Assembly (NCBI RefSeq): GCF_002423035.1
Contig: NZ_DIUM01000003.1
Coordinates: 87,989-108,567, forward strand
Reading direction: 5' to 3'
Source of the DNA: Thiocapsa sp. UBA6158
GTDB taxonomy: Bacteria; Pseudomonadota; Gammaproteobacteria; Chromatiales; Chromatiaceae
Length of the DNA stretch: 20,579 nt
Below, piece by piece: positions 7,970-14,558 of the stretch; position 1 is the first letter of the stretch, and the number at the start of each line of letters is the position of its first letter. The translations under genes and the position numbers were made by a program. The notes under the pieces were generated by a model, which ran no database searches, was not told the DNA's origin, and worked only from the letters and a program-made list of their open reading frames with translations.

Positions 7970-10000
7970 ATGTCGTCCGATGTGTTGCTCGAGGTCTCGG
8001 GACTGACGACGCTGCTCGGGGATGCCGCGCGCCCGGTGCGGGTCGCCGACGCGATCGATCTCGAGATTCGCCGGGGCGAGACCTTCGTGCTGCTCGGTGA
8101 ATCCGGCTGCGGCAAGTCCATGACGGCGCTCTCGCTGATGCGCCTCCTGCCGCCGTCCGGACGGGTCACGGCGGGTACGGTGCGCTTGGCCGGAACCGAT
8201 CTGCTGCGTCTGACCGAGGCCGAGATGCGCGGGGTCCGCGGCGGGCGTATGGCGATGATCTTTCAGGAGCCGCAGACCTCGCTCAATCCCGTGATGAGCG
8301 TCGGCGAGCAAATCGCCGAGGCGGTCCGTGTCCACGAGGGCGGATCGCGCGACCGCACACCGGCGCGTGTCGTGGAACTGATGCGCGCGGTCGGCATCCC
8401 GGATCCGGCCAGACGGGTCGATGAATACCCGCATCAGCTCTCGGGCGGCATGAAGCAACGCATCATGATCGCCATGGCCTTGGCTGGCGACCCGCAGCTC
8501 CTGATCGCCGACGAGCCGACGACGGCGCTGGACGTCACCATCCAGGCCCAGGTTCTGCGTCTGTTGAAGGACCTTCAGGAGAAGACCGGCATGGCCGTGC
8601 TCCTGATCACCCATGATCTCGGCGTGGTCGCCGAGACGGCGGACCGCCTGGCCGTCATGTACGCAGGCCAGATCCTGGAGACGGCGACGACCGAGGCCTT
8701 CTTCGCCGCGCCGGCTCACCCCTACAGCCGCAAGTTGATGGAGAGTCTGCCCGGTGCGGACAAACGCAGTGCGCGTCTGGCCGTCATCCCGGGACGCGTC
8801 CCGCACCTGGATCAGACGTTCGTCGGCTGTCGATTCGCCGAGCGCTGTTATGCGGTCATGCCGCAGTGTCGCGATCAGGCCCCCGTCTGGCGCGACCTGC
8901 CGAGCGGGCAAGGTGTGCGCTGTCATCTCTGGGACCAAGGCGGTGCGCAGCCCGAGGGTTTGACGCGCGCGCTCCGAGATCCGGTTGCAGGGCCGGATGC
9001 CGCGCTCGAGGACGCGCCGGATCCGGAAGCAGCCGTTGACTCCAGGCTGCAGGTCCGGGATCTGAGGGTCCACTTCCCGATCCACGACGGTGTCTTTCGC
9101 CGTGTCGTCGGACATGTCCGCGCCGTCGACGGCCTGACCTTCGACCTGACCCCGGGACGCACCTTGGCCCTGGTCGGGGAGTCCGGCTGCGGCAAGACGA
9201 CCGCCGGCAAGGGCATCCTGCAGTTGACGACACCGACCGGCGGCTCGATCCGCTATCGTGGCGAGGAGCTCGTCGGGTTGGGGCATCGGCGGATGCGTCC
9301 CTTCCGCAAGGATCTCCAGATCATCTTCCAGGACCCTTACGCGGCGATGAATCCGCGCATGTTGGTCGGCGATCTGATCGGCGAGGGTCTCCATGCGCTC
9401 GGGATCGAGCGCAGTCGGGCCGGGCGGATGCGGCGCGTCGTCGAGCTGCTCGATCTGGTCGGCATGGACTCCGACGCCGTCGAGCGCTACCCGCACGAGT
9501 TCTCGGGCGGGCAGCGCCAGCGCATCTGTATCGCCCGCGCGCTCGCGGTCGAGCCCAAGCTGATCGTCTGCGACGAGCCGACCAGCGCGCTGGATGTCTC
9601 GGTCCAGGCGCAGATCCTCAATCTGCTGAAGGATCTTCAGGATCGGCTCGGGCTCGCCTATCTCTTCATCACACACGACATCTCGGTGGTGGCCTATCTT
9701 GCGCATGAGGTGGCGGTCATGTATCTCGGGCGCGTGGTCGAGCGCGGTCGGGTCGACGAGATCCTCGACGATCCGCGTCATCCCTATACGCGCGCGCTGC
9801 TCTCGGCCGTACCGGTCATCGATCCGGAGAAGCGGCGTACGGTGACTCGTCTCGCAGGCGACATGCCCTCGCCGAGTAACCCGCCCTCGGGCTGCTACTT
9901 TCACCCGCGCTGCCCGGATGCGGTCGCGGCCTGTGCGTTGTCGTATCCGCAGGAGGCGCGCCTGAGCAAGACCCGTCTCGTCCATTGTCTGCGGGTCTGA
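7970..10000 (+). CDS. ABC importer double ATPase (DppD-DppF fusion, YejF-like)
   Basis: This 676-residue cytoplasmic ATPase has two complete nucleotide-binding domains and powers the importer. The first domain has Walker A GESGCGKS (43-50), Q-loop Gln99, signature LSGGM (157-161), Walker B LLIADEP (177-183) and switch His215. The second has GESGCGKT (403-410), signature FSGGQ (511-515), LIVCDEP (531-537) and His569. Each is followed by an oligopeptide-transporter C-terminal domain with four cysteines: 287, 293, 300, 318 and 642, 648, 655, 673. In some Dpp/Opp ATPases such cysteines hold an iron-sulfur cluster. The start is ATG 7970, with AAAAAGG 10 nt upstream; an in-frame ATG at 7925 lacks a comparable site. 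The 81-bp gap after the permease is wider than the other operon gaps. Confidence 0.93.
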   Translation: MSSDVLLEVSGLTTLLGDAARPVRVADAIDLEIRRGETFVLLGESGCGKSMTALSLMRLLPPSGRVTAGTVRLAGTDLLRLTEAEMRGVRGGRMAMIFQEPQTSLNPVMSVGEQIAEAVRVHEGGSRDRTPARVVELMRAVGIPDPARRVDEYPHQLSGGMKQRIMIAMALAGDPQLLIADEPTTALDVTIQAQVLRLLKDLQEKTGMAVLLITHDLGVVAETADRLAVMYAGQILETATTEAFFAAPAHPYSRKLMESLPGADKRSARLAVIPGRVPHLDQTFVGCRFAERCYAVMPQCRDQAPVWRDLPSGQGVRCHLWDQGGAQPEGLTRALRDPVAGPDAALEDAPDPEAAVDSRLQVRDLRVHFPIHDGVFRRVVGHVRAVDGLTFDLTPGRTLALVGESGCGKTTAGKGILQLTTPTGGSIRYRGEELVGLGHRRMRPFRKDLQIIFQDPYAAMNPRMLVGDLIGEGLHALGIERSRAGRMRRVVELLDLVGMDSDAVERYPHEFSGGQRQRICIARALAVEPKLIVCDEPTSALDVSVQAQILNLLKDLQDRLGLAYLFITHDISVVAYLAHEVAVMYLGRVVERGRVDEILDDPRHPYTRALLSAVPVIDPEKRRTVTRLAGDMPSPSNPPSGCYFHPRCPDAVAACALSYPQEARLSKTRLVHCLRV

Positions 10001-10032
10001 GCCGAGCGCTCCGACCGTTTCGACGGCAACCC

Positions 10033-10061
10033 TTGTCTTGCGCGCCGGCGCACCTTATGGT
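10033..10061 (+). promoter_or_regulatory. Possible sigma-70 promoter for the EAL gene
   Basis: TTGTCT (10033-10038) and TATGGT (10056-10061) are separated by exactly 17 bp, about 45 bp before the EAL start. The spacer contains the perfect palindrome GCGCCGGCGC (10042-10051), which could be an operator or chance in GC-rich DNA. If real, it makes the EAL gene independent of the ABC operon. Confidence 0.4.
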
Positions 10062-10105
10062 TCTGACACTCCACCAGGATCCGTGCGCGGCCCCGTCCAA
10101 TCGTA

Positions 10106-11449
10106 ATGAGCAAAGCGAAGCAAATCCTCTGTATCGACCCCGAGCCCTCGGACCTGCACATTGCAGCGCTCTTGAACCGGCAGGGCATTGCGGTCGATCT
10201 GACCGAGGTCACCTCGCCCGAGGGCTTGCGCAACGCCTTGGAGCGTCCCGATTGGTGGGACCTGATCCTGTGTGACGGCGCGAGTGTCGAGAGTCTCGCC
10301 GTGGAGGCCGTCATCCTGTCCATTCGGGACGATCTGGATGCCTCGCTGGTCCTGGTGAAGGCGGTCGAGAGTCCATTGAGTGCAAAACAGGGCCATCGTC
10401 TCGGTGCCGCCGACTTGGTCGTGCGCGACGATTTGGATCACCTTCTGATGGTGTGCGAGCGCGAGCTCCAGAGTTGTGCCCTTCGAAAGGAGCTGCGCGG
10501 TCTTCGCCGCTCGGCGGGCATCCTCGACCAGGGTGCCTCGCGGTCGGTCATGCTGGCGACGATCCATGACCTGAGTCCCACCGCGCGCCCCGGCAACGAC
10601 GATGCCGCGTCCAGCGCGCCGGCGGTCGGGGAGAGTCCGGTTGCCGATCAGGCCCGCATCCGCGCACTGATCGATGCGGGCGGGCTCACGCTCGAGTTTC
10701 AGCCGATCATCTCCCTGAGTACCCACGAAGAGCATCGCAGCATGTTCGAGACCCTGGTGCGCCTCAAGGATGACACCGGCAAACTACTGATGCCATTTGA
10801 ATTTCTGCCGATCCTGGAGTCTGCCGGCTGGATGAGCAAGATCGACTTGTGGATTTTGCGTCGTGCCTTGGCGACGCTTCAGGAGATGCAGGAATGCGGG
10901 GCGCAGGATGCGGTGCTGTTCATCAACGTCGCCACCGAGACACTGAGCTCGACGGAGACGGCGAAGGCGCTCGGCGCCTTTATCTCGGCCGCCCGACTTG
11001 CTCGCGGTTCGGTTGTCATCGAGGTGCGCAAGTCCGCCTTTACCGATGCGCGGGCCGCCTTGGAGCGGTTTGCCCGGGTGCTGCAAGCAAAGAATCACGG
11101 CCTTTTGATCGAGGATGCCGGGATCAAGGACTGCGCCTTTCTCGCCGAGCACCGCGACCTCATCACACATGTGAAGCTCGAGCGTGCGATGACGCAGGGG
11201 TTGGTCGAGCGGCGTGTGCCGCAGGATGCCGTCAAGGCGTTGGTGCAGTGTGCAAAGAAGGAGGGCATGCGGGTGATCGCTTTGGCGGTCGACAACGCCG
11301 AGCTTCTGCCGATGCTGTTCGCCGCGGGCGTGGACGCGATTCAGGGGCATTTCGTCAGCATGCCTTACCGGAATCTCATGTATCCCAGCATTCAGAGGGT
11401 CGAGTCCAGCTCCGGACCGGCTTGGCAGGGGCCCGTGCGGTCGGGCTGA
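10106..11449 (+). CDS. Degenerate receiver + EAL domain protein, probable c-di-GMP effector
   Basis: The 447-residue cytosolic protein has two recognisable parts. Residues about 5-125 resemble a receiver domain (strand KQILCIDPEPSD, then WDLILCDG with Asp57). The acidic pair is incomplete and the conserved Lys position reads Arg107 in GAADLVVRDDLDHLL, a pattern reminiscent of the non-phosphorylated FimX receiver. Residues about 183-430 are an EAL fold: EFQPI (197-201), E215-T-L for EAL, Asn274, Glu306 followed by VRKS in place of xTES, EDAG (336-339) for DDFG, KLE (357-359) for KID, ALAVD for AEGVE, and QG (413-414). So many catalytic positions are altered that c-di-GMP hydrolysis is unlikely; binding remains possible. 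PAS and GGDEF domains, present in FimX, are absent. The start ATG has no strong ribosome site. A role in type IV pilus control is only an analogy. Confidence 0.85.
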   Translation: MSKAKQILCIDPEPSDLHIAALLNRQGIAVDLTEVTSPEGLRNALERPDWWDLILCDGASVESLAVEAVILSIRDDLDASLVLVKAVESPLSAKQGHRLGAADLVVRDDLDHLLMVCERELQSCALRKELRGLRRSAGILDQGASRSVMLATIHDLSPTARPGNDDAASSAPAVGESPVADQARIRALIDAGGLTLEFQPIISLSTHEEHRSMFETLVRLKDDTGKLLMPFEFLPILESAGWMSKIDLWILRRALATLQEMQECGAQDAVLFINVATETLSSTETAKALGAFISAARLARGSVVIEVRKSAFTDARAALERFARVLQAKNHGLLIEDAGIKDCAFLAEHRDLITHVKLERAMTQGLVERRVPQDAVKALVQCAKKEGMRVIALAVDNAELLPMLFAAGVDAIQGHFVSMPYRNLMYPSIQRVESSSGPAWQGPVRSG

Positions 11450-11457
11450 AGAGGTTT

Positions 11458-11487
11458 CGTCCAGGCGCAAATTTTTTTGCCCGGACG
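11458..11487 (+). terminator. Weak terminator-like hairpin after the EAL gene
   Basis: CGTCC-A-GGC (11458-11466) pairs with GCC-C-GGACG (11479-11487), giving eight pairs with one mismatch. The T7 run lies in the loop rather than after the stem, so this is not a standard intrinsic terminator. It lies 8 nt after the EAL stop. Confidence 0.3.
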
Positions 11488-11946
11488 GCTGCAATCGGCG
11501 CGCATTTTTCGAATTTCGCGTTACACTAGGCGCAAGTGAACGCCTCGCGCATGGACTTTGGATCAGGTTCTTCGAATCGCTCGAGTCCACCTGATGCCGA
11601 TCTTGCACGAGATTAGATCCCGATATCAGACGATCGACCCCATTCCGACATCCGCATCTTATTCCTGCCTCCTCTTCAATCCCGTTACGATGAGCATCCG
11701 CCTTCCGTTAGACGTTTCCGTGTCCGGTTCAGCGCATTCGCTTTCGAGCGCTTTATCGGCGTCTGCGGAACAACGCCGATTGCAGGCATCGATATCCTCG
11801 GGTAGGGTGCGCTGCACGGCGCTATGGGGTACGGAACGACAACAAAAAATCCGGTTAAGGCATGCTGCACGCGAACCATGGACCGCCCTACGGTGACCGG
11901 GATCCGACGCATGATAAAGACTGAGTCAGATGGTCTTGATTCAGAT
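11488..11946. other. Gene-free stretch between EAL and cold-shock genes
   Basis: I find no credible gene in this part of the 593-bp gap. The frames that stay open on both strands have no family resemblance, poor ribosome sites and composition unlike the neighbours. The DNA looks more AT-rich than the flanking genes. GTAGGGTGCG (11802-11811) and CCGCCCTACG (11883-11892) form a loose inverted pair, possibly the remnant of a dispersed repeat. The cold-shock promoter must lie in or near this stretch, but no clear -35/-10 pair stands out. Confidence 0.5.
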
Positions 11947-12020
11947 TCCACTCCAGACCGAGTGGAGGACACACTAGCCTTGTTTCAAGGCTGGGTTTAA
12001 GTAAAGCCAACTCAGGTTGG
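11947..12020 (+). promoter_or_regulatory. Structured leader of the cold-shock gene: three hairpins in series
   Basis: Three stem-loops lie in a row just upstream of the cold-shock start at 12043. The first is TCCACTC/GAGTGGA (11947-11953 with 11960-11966, 6-nt loop). The second is a 9-bp stem (11974-11982 with 11986-11994, TTT loop). The third is CCAAC/GTTGG (12007-12011 with 12016-12020, TCAG loop). Cold-shock mRNAs are known for long structured leaders that change fold with temperature, which makes such a role plausible here. Sequence alone cannot show it. Confidence 0.5.
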
Positions 12021-12042
12021 TCCGTTAAGTGATGAGGTTGAT

Positions 12043-12255
12043 ATGCCAGGTGAATTGGTTTCCGGGACGGTCAAGTGGTTCAATGACGAGAAGGGATATG
12101 GCTTCATTGAGCGCGAAGGCGGCAAGGACGTCTTCGTCCATCACAGTGCCATCAACGGCTCCGGGCGCAAAACGCTGCTCGAGGGTCAGAGGGTCACCAT
12201 GGAAGTGACTCAAGGCCCCAAGGGCCCTCAGGCGGAGAACGTGACTCCCGACTGA
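12043..12255 (+). CDS. Cold-shock domain protein, CspA family
   Basis: The 70-residue product is a single cold-shock domain, an oligonucleotide-binding beta barrel that acts as an RNA chaperone or antiterminator. It shows the RNP1 motif in KWFNDEKGYGFIE (11-23), RNP2 in DVFVHHSAI (29-37), and the C-terminal strand VTMEVTQGPKGPQAENV. Length and motifs are exactly those of CspA-type proteins. The ATG has GAGG 5 nt upstream, a good ribosome site. The gene is alone: a long structured leader precedes it and a strong hairpin follows about 100 nt after the stop. Whether it is cold-induced or constitutive cannot be told from the protein. Confidence 0.95.
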   Translation: MPGELVSGTVKWFNDEKGYGFIEREGGKDVFVHHSAINGSGRKTLLEGQRVTMEVTQGPKGPQAENVTPD

Positions 12256-12353
12256 GGTCGCGACACCACCCGGAGCCGAGCTGGATTGCTCGATCCGACG
12301 GGGGCTGGGGTTCTTCGTAGGATCGGCCCTGCGGCCTCCGCTCCCCGTCGCAC

Positions 12354-12384
12354 TGCTCTCAATGGGCTTCGGCCCTTGAGAGCA
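12354..12384. terminator. Strong UUCG-loop terminator hairpin between csp and mobA
   Basis: TGCTCTCAA (12354-12362) pairs perfectly with TTGAGAGCA (12376-12384). After one bulged T, GGGC pairs with GCCC around a TTCG tetraloop closed by C-G. The 13-bp hairpin is followed on the plus strand by a pyrimidine-rich tail (CTCTGTCTCACTTTGTTT). It lies between convergent csp and mobA and probably ends csp transcription. On the minus strand no T tract follows, but the hairpin could still protect the mobA transcript end. Confidence 0.75.
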
Positions 12385-12446
12385 CTCTGTCTCACTTTGT
12401 TTCGCCGGGTCCGATCCTCTGCAGCGACCGGGCTCGCCCCTGACTT

Positions 12447-13061
12447 TCAACTCGGCTGCATCAGCTGCGATGCGAGTCGCGCGACGTCCTCGGCCGAATT
12501 GATGTTGGCGAACGCCTGCGACCGATCGCTGAAGTCCGCCAAGGCAGGCCGATATCGAGAGATCCACTCTCCGACCTTGCGAGTGCCCGCTTTCAGATCG
12601 GCCGATAGCGCCTCTTCGAGCGAGACCGGGATGAGTGCATACACTGGGTGAATACGCCCACCTTCGGTGACCGTCGCCGAAGACATCTCGCTCGACGCCA
12701 GCGCTGCGATGAGTCGGCTCGCTAGATCCGGCGGCAACAGAGGCCCGTCGCACGGGACGGTCAGGATCCAATCGGTTCGGGCCGCGCGCATGGCACTCAG
12801 CATCCCGGCCAAGGGTCCGTTGAATCCGGGGTCGGGGTCGGCGATCACGGGCACGCCGTATCTCGCATAGATCTCGTGGTGACGGTTTGCGTTGATGAGC
12901 AACGCGCCCACCTGTGGCGCGAGGGCGTTCAGTACCCATTCGATCAGCGGGCGACCGGCGAGCTCCGCCAGACCCTTATCCACGCCACCCATGCGGCTCG
13001 CTCGGCCACCGGCCAAGATGACCCCGGTGATCTCGCTCGGTGTCGGCGCGGTGCGCTTCAT
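12447..13061 (-). CDS. mobA: Molybdenum cofactor guanylyltransferase MobA
   Basis: MobA joins GMP from GTP to molybdopterin, making the bis-MGD cofactor used by DMSO-reductase-family enzymes in the cytosol. The 204-residue protein has the nucleotidyltransferase signature GVILAGGRASRMGGVDKGL near residue 13, INANRH in the middle, PGFNGPLAGMLSAM, PCDGPLLPPDL around the metal-binding Asp, and an ending (FANINSAEDVARL) like E. coli MobA (194 aa). The start chosen, ATG 13061, leaves 12 residues before the signature, as in relatives, but has a poor ribosome site. An in-frame TTG at 13118 overlaps the upstream stop (TTGA) and has GAGG 7 nt before it, so a 19-residue longer form is possible. It is the last gene of a minus-strand cluster. 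Confidence 0.93.
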   Translation of the reverse strand: MKRTAPTPSEITGVILAGGRASRMGGVDKGLAELAGRPLIEWVLNALAPQVGALLINANRHHEIYARYGVPVIADPDPGFNGPLAGMLSAMRAARTDWILTVPCDGPLLPPDLASRLIAALASSEMSSATVTEGGRIHPVYALIPVSLEEALSADLKAGTRKVGEWISRYRPALADFSDRSQAFANINSAEDVARLASQLMQPS

Positions 13062-13114
13062 TTCGAGTCCGAATGTGAGTTCGCTCGGGGGTATCGCCCC
13101 GACGTGCGTCCCGA

Positions 13115-13543
13115 TCAACCCGCATCCTCGTCCCGGCTCGCGGCGCTGTAGGGGAAGCGGACATGCCCGAAACGGATGAGGAACACGGCGAGTGCCAGAA
13201 TCAAGATGGCGACCGAGGTGGCGATGATCGCGGTCTCGGTCATCTCCTTCATGTCGATGATCAGGTGGCGTGCGAGGGCAACCATTCCGATATAGAGCGG
13301 CATGCGGATCGGCAAGGCGCCGGATTGCAGGTAGATGCCGACCATCGTCAGTACTTCCAGATAGATGAAAAGCAGGAGAAGATCGCCGAGATTGACCTCG
13401 TGGCGCTCCACCATCTCCATGATCTCCTGAATACCGGCGATGACCGTCGCGATGGCGATCACCACCAGACCGACGACCTCAACCCAGGCGAGCAGACGCC
13501 CGCCGACCGACATGATGCGTGATTGCGATGGCTTAGGGTTCAT
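13115..13543 (-). CDS. PsiE-family (phosphate-starvation-inducible) membrane protein
   Basis: This 142-residue inner-membrane protein appears to have four hydrophobic helices (about 17-36, 51-71, 78-95 and 101-124). It resembles PsiE of E. coli (136 aa), most clearly in LLLLFIYLEVLTMVGIYLQSG and the following PLYIGMVALARHLIID with its Arg-His and Asp between helices. The family's biochemical function is unknown; its name comes from phosphate-starvation induction in E. coli. The start ATG overlaps the stop of the upstream transpeptidase gene (ATGA, 13540-13543), so it is probably translated by coupling. No Pho box was identified upstream. An in-frame alternative start at 13585 would lie well inside the preceding gene and is less likely. 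Confidence 0.82.
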   Translation of the reverse strand: MNPKPSQSRIMSVGGRLLAWVEVVGLVVIAIATVIAGIQEIMEMVERHEVNLGDLLLLFIYLEVLTMVGIYLQSGALPIRMPLYIGMVALARHLIIDMKEMTETAIIATSVAILILALAVFLIRFGHVRFPYSAASRDEDAG

Positions 13544-14130
13544 GGCAGGATCTCGATCGGCGTCCCGTCTAGGGTCAGTGACCAAATCTCGTCGATCTCC
13601 GGGTTGGAGACGGCGATACAGCCAAGCGTCCAGTCATCCTCGGTCTGCATCGAGCGATTCTTCCCGTTCGGTTGGCCGTGGATCAGGATCATCCCTCCGG
13701 GCGGCTCGCCGCGACGCTCGGCGCGCCACCGGTCGCCGGGGCTCGGATAGGAGATGTGCAGCGCCTTGTGGAACCGGCTTCGGTCGTTTCGCCGGTCGAG
13801 CAGGTAGCGTCCCTCGGGAGTGCGGCCATCGCCTTCGCGTGTCTTGTGCCCGATCGGTTGAAACCCGAGTGCGATCTCGTAGCTCCGCAAGGCCCGGTCG
13901 CCCCGCATCAGGTAGAGACGACGCTCGGCCTTCTTGACGACCAACCGGTCTGCTTTGCCCGAGGGTGTCGGATGCGACGGGTCGCGGTTGCGAGGTTCGC
14001 TCGGATCCGCGAGGGGGAGATACGACATCCCCGGTGCGTGCGCCGAAAGCATCGACAGCATCGCGATGATCAAGGCGCGTCCTGCTGCTCGACCTGATCT
14101 CGCCCGCGCGTCACGACAGATCGAAGGCAT
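13540..14130 (-). CDS. Exported L,D-transpeptidase (YkuD domain) protein
   Basis: The 196-residue protein has a basic start and a hydrophobic segment (about 18-34) that looks like a signal peptide or anchor, then a YkuD domain from about residue 61 to the end. The catalytic region shows His151 in LIHGQP and Cys171 in DWTLGCIAVSN. This variant, with Thr-Leu before GC, is typical of the YafK-like branch rather than of classic SHGC enzymes. YkuD enzymes form or cut peptidoglycan cross-links or anchor lipoproteins in the periplasm; the exact reaction here is unknown. The ATG at 14130 lies inside the upstream gene, overlapping its last 20 bp, with a weak ribosome site. The stop overlaps the next start (ATGA). 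Its position downstream of mltD suggests a cell-wall theme. Confidence 0.88.
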   Translation of the reverse strand: MPSICRDARARSGRAAGRALIIAMLSMLSAHAPGMSYLPLADPSEPRNRDPSHPTPSGKADRLVVKKAERRLYLMRGDRALRSYEIALGFQPIGHKTREGDGRTPEGRYLLDRRNDRSRFHKALHISYPSPGDRWRAERRGEPPGGMILIHGQPNGKNRSMQTEDDWTLGCIAVSNPEIDEIWSLTLDGTPIEILP

Positions 14131-14482
14131 GCGACTTGAGGTCGGCGAGGCTGACGATCTCGAGTGCGCGCTCGTGGGTTGCTCTCAGGACGACGCGCGG
14201 GGCTGCGCCGGCTTCGAAGGCCTCCCGCCATCGCGCGGCACAGAGACACCAGCGGTCGCCCGGTTTGAGGCCGGGGAAACCGTATTCGGGTTGGGGGGTT
14301 ACAAGGTCGTTGCCGCGGGCGAGGCTCAGCTCGAGGAACTCGCGGGTCATGCGCGCGCACACCGTGTGGGATCCCGCGTCCCGCGGGCCGGTTTCGCAGT
14401 CACCGGTGCGCGTGAAGCCGGTCAAAGGATCGAGCGAGCACACCTCGAGCGGCTCACCCAAGACGTTTTTGTGGTCGTTCAT
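14111..14482 (-). CDS. DUF2237 family protein
   Basis: The 123-residue, probably cytosolic protein matches the DUF2237 family in length and in conserved segments: NVLGEPLEVCSLDPLTGF (6-23), RTGDCETGPRDAGSHTVCA, TREFLEFS-like, GLKPGDRWCLCAARW and a final TH..AL.IV.L..L..HA. Several conserved Cys, Asp and Gly residues suggest a structured, perhaps metal-related fold, but the family function is unknown. I start it at ATG 14482, with GAGGGG 8 nt upstream. An in-frame ATG at 14551 would add 23 residues without family match and lies next to the mltD stop. The gene begins 76 bp after mltD and overlaps the transpeptidase gene, so it may belong to the same transcript. Confidence 0.85.
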   Translation of the reverse strand: MNDHKNVLGEPLEVCSLDPLTGFTRTGDCETGPRDAGSHTVCARMTREFLELSLARGNDLVTPQPEYGFPGLKPGDRWCLCAARWREAFEAGAAPRVVLRATHERALEIVSLADLKSHAFDLS

Positions 14483-14558
14483 CGGACTGTCCCCTCGGGA
14501 GCGCCTCTGGAGCAGGTAGCGCCATACCGGCGAGTGTATCAGTCGCAACAATCCGGTG

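Noticed and set aside
7718..9985. Very long minus-strand open frame (755 codons) opposite the ABC ATPase
   Set aside because: It is antisense to a protein with all ABC motifs. Its translation has no family resemblance and is Arg/His/Asp-rich, as expected when the opposite strand of a GC-rich gene stays open by chance.
11893..11918. GTGACC / GATAAA as a cold-shock promoter
   Set aside because: The spacer is only 14 bp and both boxes match poorly.
11558..11972. Open frames on both strands in the EAL-csp gap
   Set aside because: Short, no domain similarity, poor starts; nothing separates them from chance.
12025..12939. 304-codon minus-strand frame overlapping csp and mobA
   Set aside because: It crosses two well-supported genes and a strong terminator, and resembles no family.
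14483..14558. Separate promoter for the DUF2237 gene (TTGCGA / TATGGC on the minus strand)
   Set aside because: Weak boxes with 16-bp spacing; readthrough from mltD explains the layout equally well.
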